A stretch of 64,000 bases of DNA from Corynebacterium afermentans subsp. afermentans (GTDB taxonomy: Bacteria > Actinomycetota > Actinomycetes > Mycobacteriales > Mycobacteriaceae). Shown piece after piece: positions 61,945-64,000 of the stretch. The notes under the pieces were generated by a model. The model saw only the letters and a program-made list of their open reading frames with translations. It was not told the origin of the DNA and did no database searches. The number at the start of each line of letters is the position of its first letter. The stretch's first letter is position 1. Made by a program: the position numbers and the translations under genes. The stretch covers positions 1,612,001 to 1,676,000 of the forward strand of contig NZ_CP046606.1 of NCBI RefSeq assembly GCF_030408355.1. Reading direction: 5' to 3'.

Positions 61945-62862
61945 CTACAGCAGCCGCACCGCCAGCACGCCGAGGAAGATCACCACCAGGCCCGCCAAGC
62001 GTGTCGCCGTCAGCGGATTCTTCCGCGCGCCGAACGCCCCGCGCGCCTCCAGCGCCTGGCCCGCAGCGATGGTGCCGGCGTTAAACGCGATCACGGTCGT
62101 GGCGGTGCCGAGCAGCGGCGCCAGCGTCGCGCCCGAGATCACGAACGTCGCGCCGACCAGGCCGCCGAGCCACATCCACCACGGCCCCGGACTGGGTTTG
62201 CGCGCTAGCTGGCGAGGGCTGGTCACCAGCGCCGCCACCAGCAGCAACACCGCCCCAACCGCCAGGTTGATCTCGCCGGCGTGCATGGAGGATCCGGCAA
62301 TCGTGCCCAGGTAGCCGTTCACCGCCGTCTGCACCGCGGAGCCCACGCCAACCAGCACGCCGAGTGCTCGGAACAGCCACAGCTCCAGCCCCTCGGCGTC
62401 GCCCTCCACGGCTGGACGCTTCCCGGCGCGCAGCACCATCACGATCCCGGCTAGCACCACCACCGCGCCGAGCACGCGCATGAACGTCACCTCAAGCACC
62501 GGCGCGCCGAACAGGCCGAAGCGGTCGATGGCCAGACCCATGATCACCTGGCCCAGAATCGGCAGGACCACGGTCTGCACAGCGCCGAGGCGCGGGAACA
62601 GCAGGATGTTGCCGAGCACGAAGCACACCCCCATCGCGCCGCCGAGCCACACCCACCAGGGCGCACTCACACCGTCCGCGAACTGCGGCACGGGGTTGCC
62701 CTGCAGCACGGCCGTCGCAATCACGGCCACGCACAGCGCCACGGTAAACGAGATCAGCGCCGAGACCACCGGCTTGTTGCCCACGCTCAAGCGGAGTCGC
62801 GAGTTGGCCGCGGTCTGGATCGGAATCAGCCCGCCTACCGCGAGCGCAATGAGAAGAAGCAC
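61945..62862 (-). CDS. DMT-superfamily exporter with two DUF606 (YdcZ) halves
   Basis: A 305-residue membrane protein of about ten helices made of two homologous halves. Each carries the DUF606 signature: PWWVWLGGAMGVCFVLGNILLFPRLGAVQTVVL and PWWMWLGGLVGATFVISGATLAPLLGTATTVIA. Most DUF606 proteins have one half and work as dimers. The start is GTG at 62862. The substrate is not known; small organic compounds are transported by the superfamily. Confidence 0.85.
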   Translation of the reverse strand: MLLLIALAVGGLIPIQTAANSRLRLSVGNKPVVSALISFTVALCVAVIATAVLQGNPVPQFADGVSAPWWVWLGGAMGVCFVLGNILLFPRLGAVQTVVLPILGQVIMGLAIDRFGLFGAPVLEVTFMRVLGAVVVLAGIVMVLRAGKRPAVEGDAEGLELWLFRALGVLVGVGSAVQTAVNGYLGTIAGSSMHAGEINLAVGAVLLLVAALVTSPRQLARKPSPGPWWMWLGGLVGATFVISGATLAPLLGTATTVIAFNAGTIAAGQALEARGAFGARKNPLTATRLAGLVVIFLGVLAVRLL

Positions 62863-62891
62863 GGGCCTATGGTTTCACACTCGCCCGGCGG

Positions 62892-63743
62892 CTACTTCAG
62901 CCCGTAGGCGCGGTACAGCGCGGCAATGAACTCCTCGTGGGTGATGTCGCCATCGATGGCGGCGAGCTCGTCGCGCACGTCCTTGCGCGTCGGGGCGGAA
63001 ATCAGGGTGGGGTTGGCGGCGCGCTGCCGGTACGAAACGGACGGAAGCTTGTCGCCGACCCGGTGCTTCACCCGGGTGAAATAGCTGTCCACGGGCGCGA
63101 GCGCCTCCACGCCCGGCACCGACCAATCCAGCCAGTACGCGGCCACACCCAGCGCAATACCGAGCAGCGCGGAAACGGCCAGGCCCACCGACTGCCAGCC
63201 GAGGTCGTAGAAGAGCTGCACGCTTATCGACGCCACTATCGCCGGGACCACGTACAACTGGCGGTCAACGAGAATGTTGGGAATCTGCCCGATCATCATC
63301 TCGCGGATGACCATCCCGCCCGTCGCGGTGAGAATACCCATGAGGATGCAGCCGAACCACGTCACGTCCGCACGCAGCGCCGTAACCGTGCCGGTGACCG
63401 CCCACACGCCAACGATGACCATGTCGCCGTGGAAGCGGAACAACTCCCAAGCCTCGCCCCCAATGGGCAGGACAAACGCGACCAGCGAGCCCACCAACGC
63501 GGTGCCGATGTACCACGGGTTCTGCAGCGCGCCCGCCGGGGTGGAGCCGATCAGGGCGTCGCGGATCATGCCGCCGGCCATGCCGGAGATGATGGAGATG
63601 ACCATGAACCCGACGGCGTCGAAACGCATCCGCCTGGCCACAAGCCCGCCCATCAACGCGTTGAGGAACACGCCGATCAGATCCATCACGGCAAACGAAA
63701 AACCCACAGGGGTGAGCACGTTGTCGAAGTACATGCGCGCCAT
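62892..63743 (-). CDS. TRIC-family (UPF0126) cation channel with C-terminal extension
   Basis: A 283-residue protein with two repeated triple-helix units (FSFAVMDLIGVFLNALMGGLVAR..., and VWAVTGTVTALRADVTWFGCILMGILTATGGMVIREMMIG), each containing the GG(M/x)IRD/E motif of bacterial trimeric intracellular cation channels. After helix seven it has about 70 cytosolic residues (VDSYFTRVKHRVGDKLPSVS...THEEFIAALYRAYGLK) that most family members lack. The ATG at 63743 or 63734 starts it. Potassium conductance is known for some bacterial homologues. Confidence 0.88.
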   Translation of the reverse strand: MARMYFDNVLTPVGFSFAVMDLIGVFLNALMGGLVARRMRFDAVGFMVISIISGMAGGMIRDALIGSTPAGALQNPWYIGTALVGSLVAFVLPIGGEAWELFRFHGDMVIVGVWAVTGTVTALRADVTWFGCILMGILTATGGMVIREMMIGQIPNILVDRQLYVVPAIVASISVQLFYDLGWQSVGLAVSALLGIALGVAAYWLDWSVPGVEALAPVDSYFTRVKHRVGDKLPSVSYRQRAANPTLISAPTRKDVRDELAAIDGDITHEEFIAALYRAYGLK

Positions 63744-63782
63744 CGTAAAGGGGTTGGCGCGGCTGCGGGGCAGGTTTCTGGT

Positions 63783-64000
63783 TTAGCTTTTCGCCTCTGT
63801 GCTCTCCCCCACCTCGTTTTGCAGCATCACCCGCAGCGCCTGGACCAGCTGTTCGTCCGAGGCGCCCTCCAGCGCGTCGCGCACCTCCTTGCCGGACTCG
63901 GCCGGGCGTCGCGAGTCGGTGTCCACGCCCAACGCCTCGCCGATCTTCTCCTCGAGCGGGCGCTCGATGCGCTTGGTCTGGAGCCCCAACAGCTTGTCGC
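63783..64000 (-). CDS. Partial gene, C-terminal 72 residues of an unrecognised protein
   Basis: An open frame enters from the right window edge (DKLLGLQTKRIERPLEEKIGEALGVDTDS...) and ends at 63783 with VGESTEAKS. It is charged and mostly helical, with no recognisable motif. A TTG at 63989 could also be a start, but the frame is open through the edge, so truncation by the window is more likely. Confidence 0.6.
   Translation of the reverse strand, partial: DKLLGLQTKRIERPLEEKIGEALGVDTDSRRPAESGKEVRDALEGASDEQLVQALRVMLQNEVGESTEAKS

Overview
The window comes from the chromosome of a high-GC actinobacterium and almost certainly a Corynebacterium. The evidence is gene content and order: an actinobacterial cytochrome bc1-aa3 cluster (ctaE-qcrCAB, ctaCF) beside an ltsA-type asparagine synthase, pepA next to aceF, lipB-lipA, glnA, thrC, glnE-glnA2, a type A RNase P RNA and the homodimeric AceE pyruvate dehydrogenase. 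No phage, plasmid, conjugative element or rRNA operon is visible. The only complete mobile element is one IS30-family insertion sequence.

Layout. 1-5.4 kb: respiratory supercomplex genes on the minus strand (qcrB partial, qcrA, qcrC, ctaE, ctaF, ctaC). 5.7-8.7 kb: ltsA and an S41-type peptidase. 8.8-14.1 kb: ErpA/IscA-type Fe-S protein, DUF3043 membrane protein, an orphan cobT, ilvE, pepA and a small conserved protein. 14.2-23.7 kb: aceF with three lipoyl domains, a decayed dihydroxyacetone kinase gene, then gcvP-gcvT-gcvH-lipB-lipA, which makes one lipoate-centred block. 23.7-29.5 kb: DUF4191 protein, ThrE-like exporter, RDD protein, glnA, VIT-family and TDT-family transporters. 29.6-41.9 kb: HNH nuclease, GH25-like/Nudix pair, an envelope protein, a trypsin-like protease with an unlisted 50-residue partner, thrC, glnE and glnA2 overlapping head to tail, and a CYTH-CHAD protein. 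42-50.7 kb: a degenerate GHMP kinase, RNB ribonuclease, rnpB, RNase HI-phosphatase fusion, zinc-ribbon coiled-coil protein, Nif3-like protein, HAD phosphatase, LMW-PTP and SURF1. 50.7-53.4 kb: the IS30 element, repeats, tRNA-Val and a DUF3052 protein. 53.5-64 kb: aceE, a secreted YPDG-type protein, an acyl carrier protein coupled to a NagD-like phosphatase, an MNT/HEPN toxin-antitoxin-like pair, an aldehyde dehydrogenase, a double-DUF606 exporter, a TRIC channel and a truncated last gene.

Functionally the window joins respiration (bc1-aa3 and SURF1), pyruvate oxidation (AceE, AceF), lipoate supply (LipB, LipA), glycine cleavage, and nitrogen control (GlnA, GlnA2, GlnE).

The most striking signal is not a gene. 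An 11-bp word, CGTCGANAAGC, occurs exactly at least 27 times in the window (14 on plus, 13 on minus), where base composition predicts about 0.1-0.2. It falls in all reading phases of unrelated genes, has no strand bias, and is absent from the insertion sequence. It looks like a DNA-level signal with the density and behaviour of an uptake-sequence or nucleoid-site family. Separate short repeat families lie at 45.1, 52.5, 56.6 and 61.9 kb.
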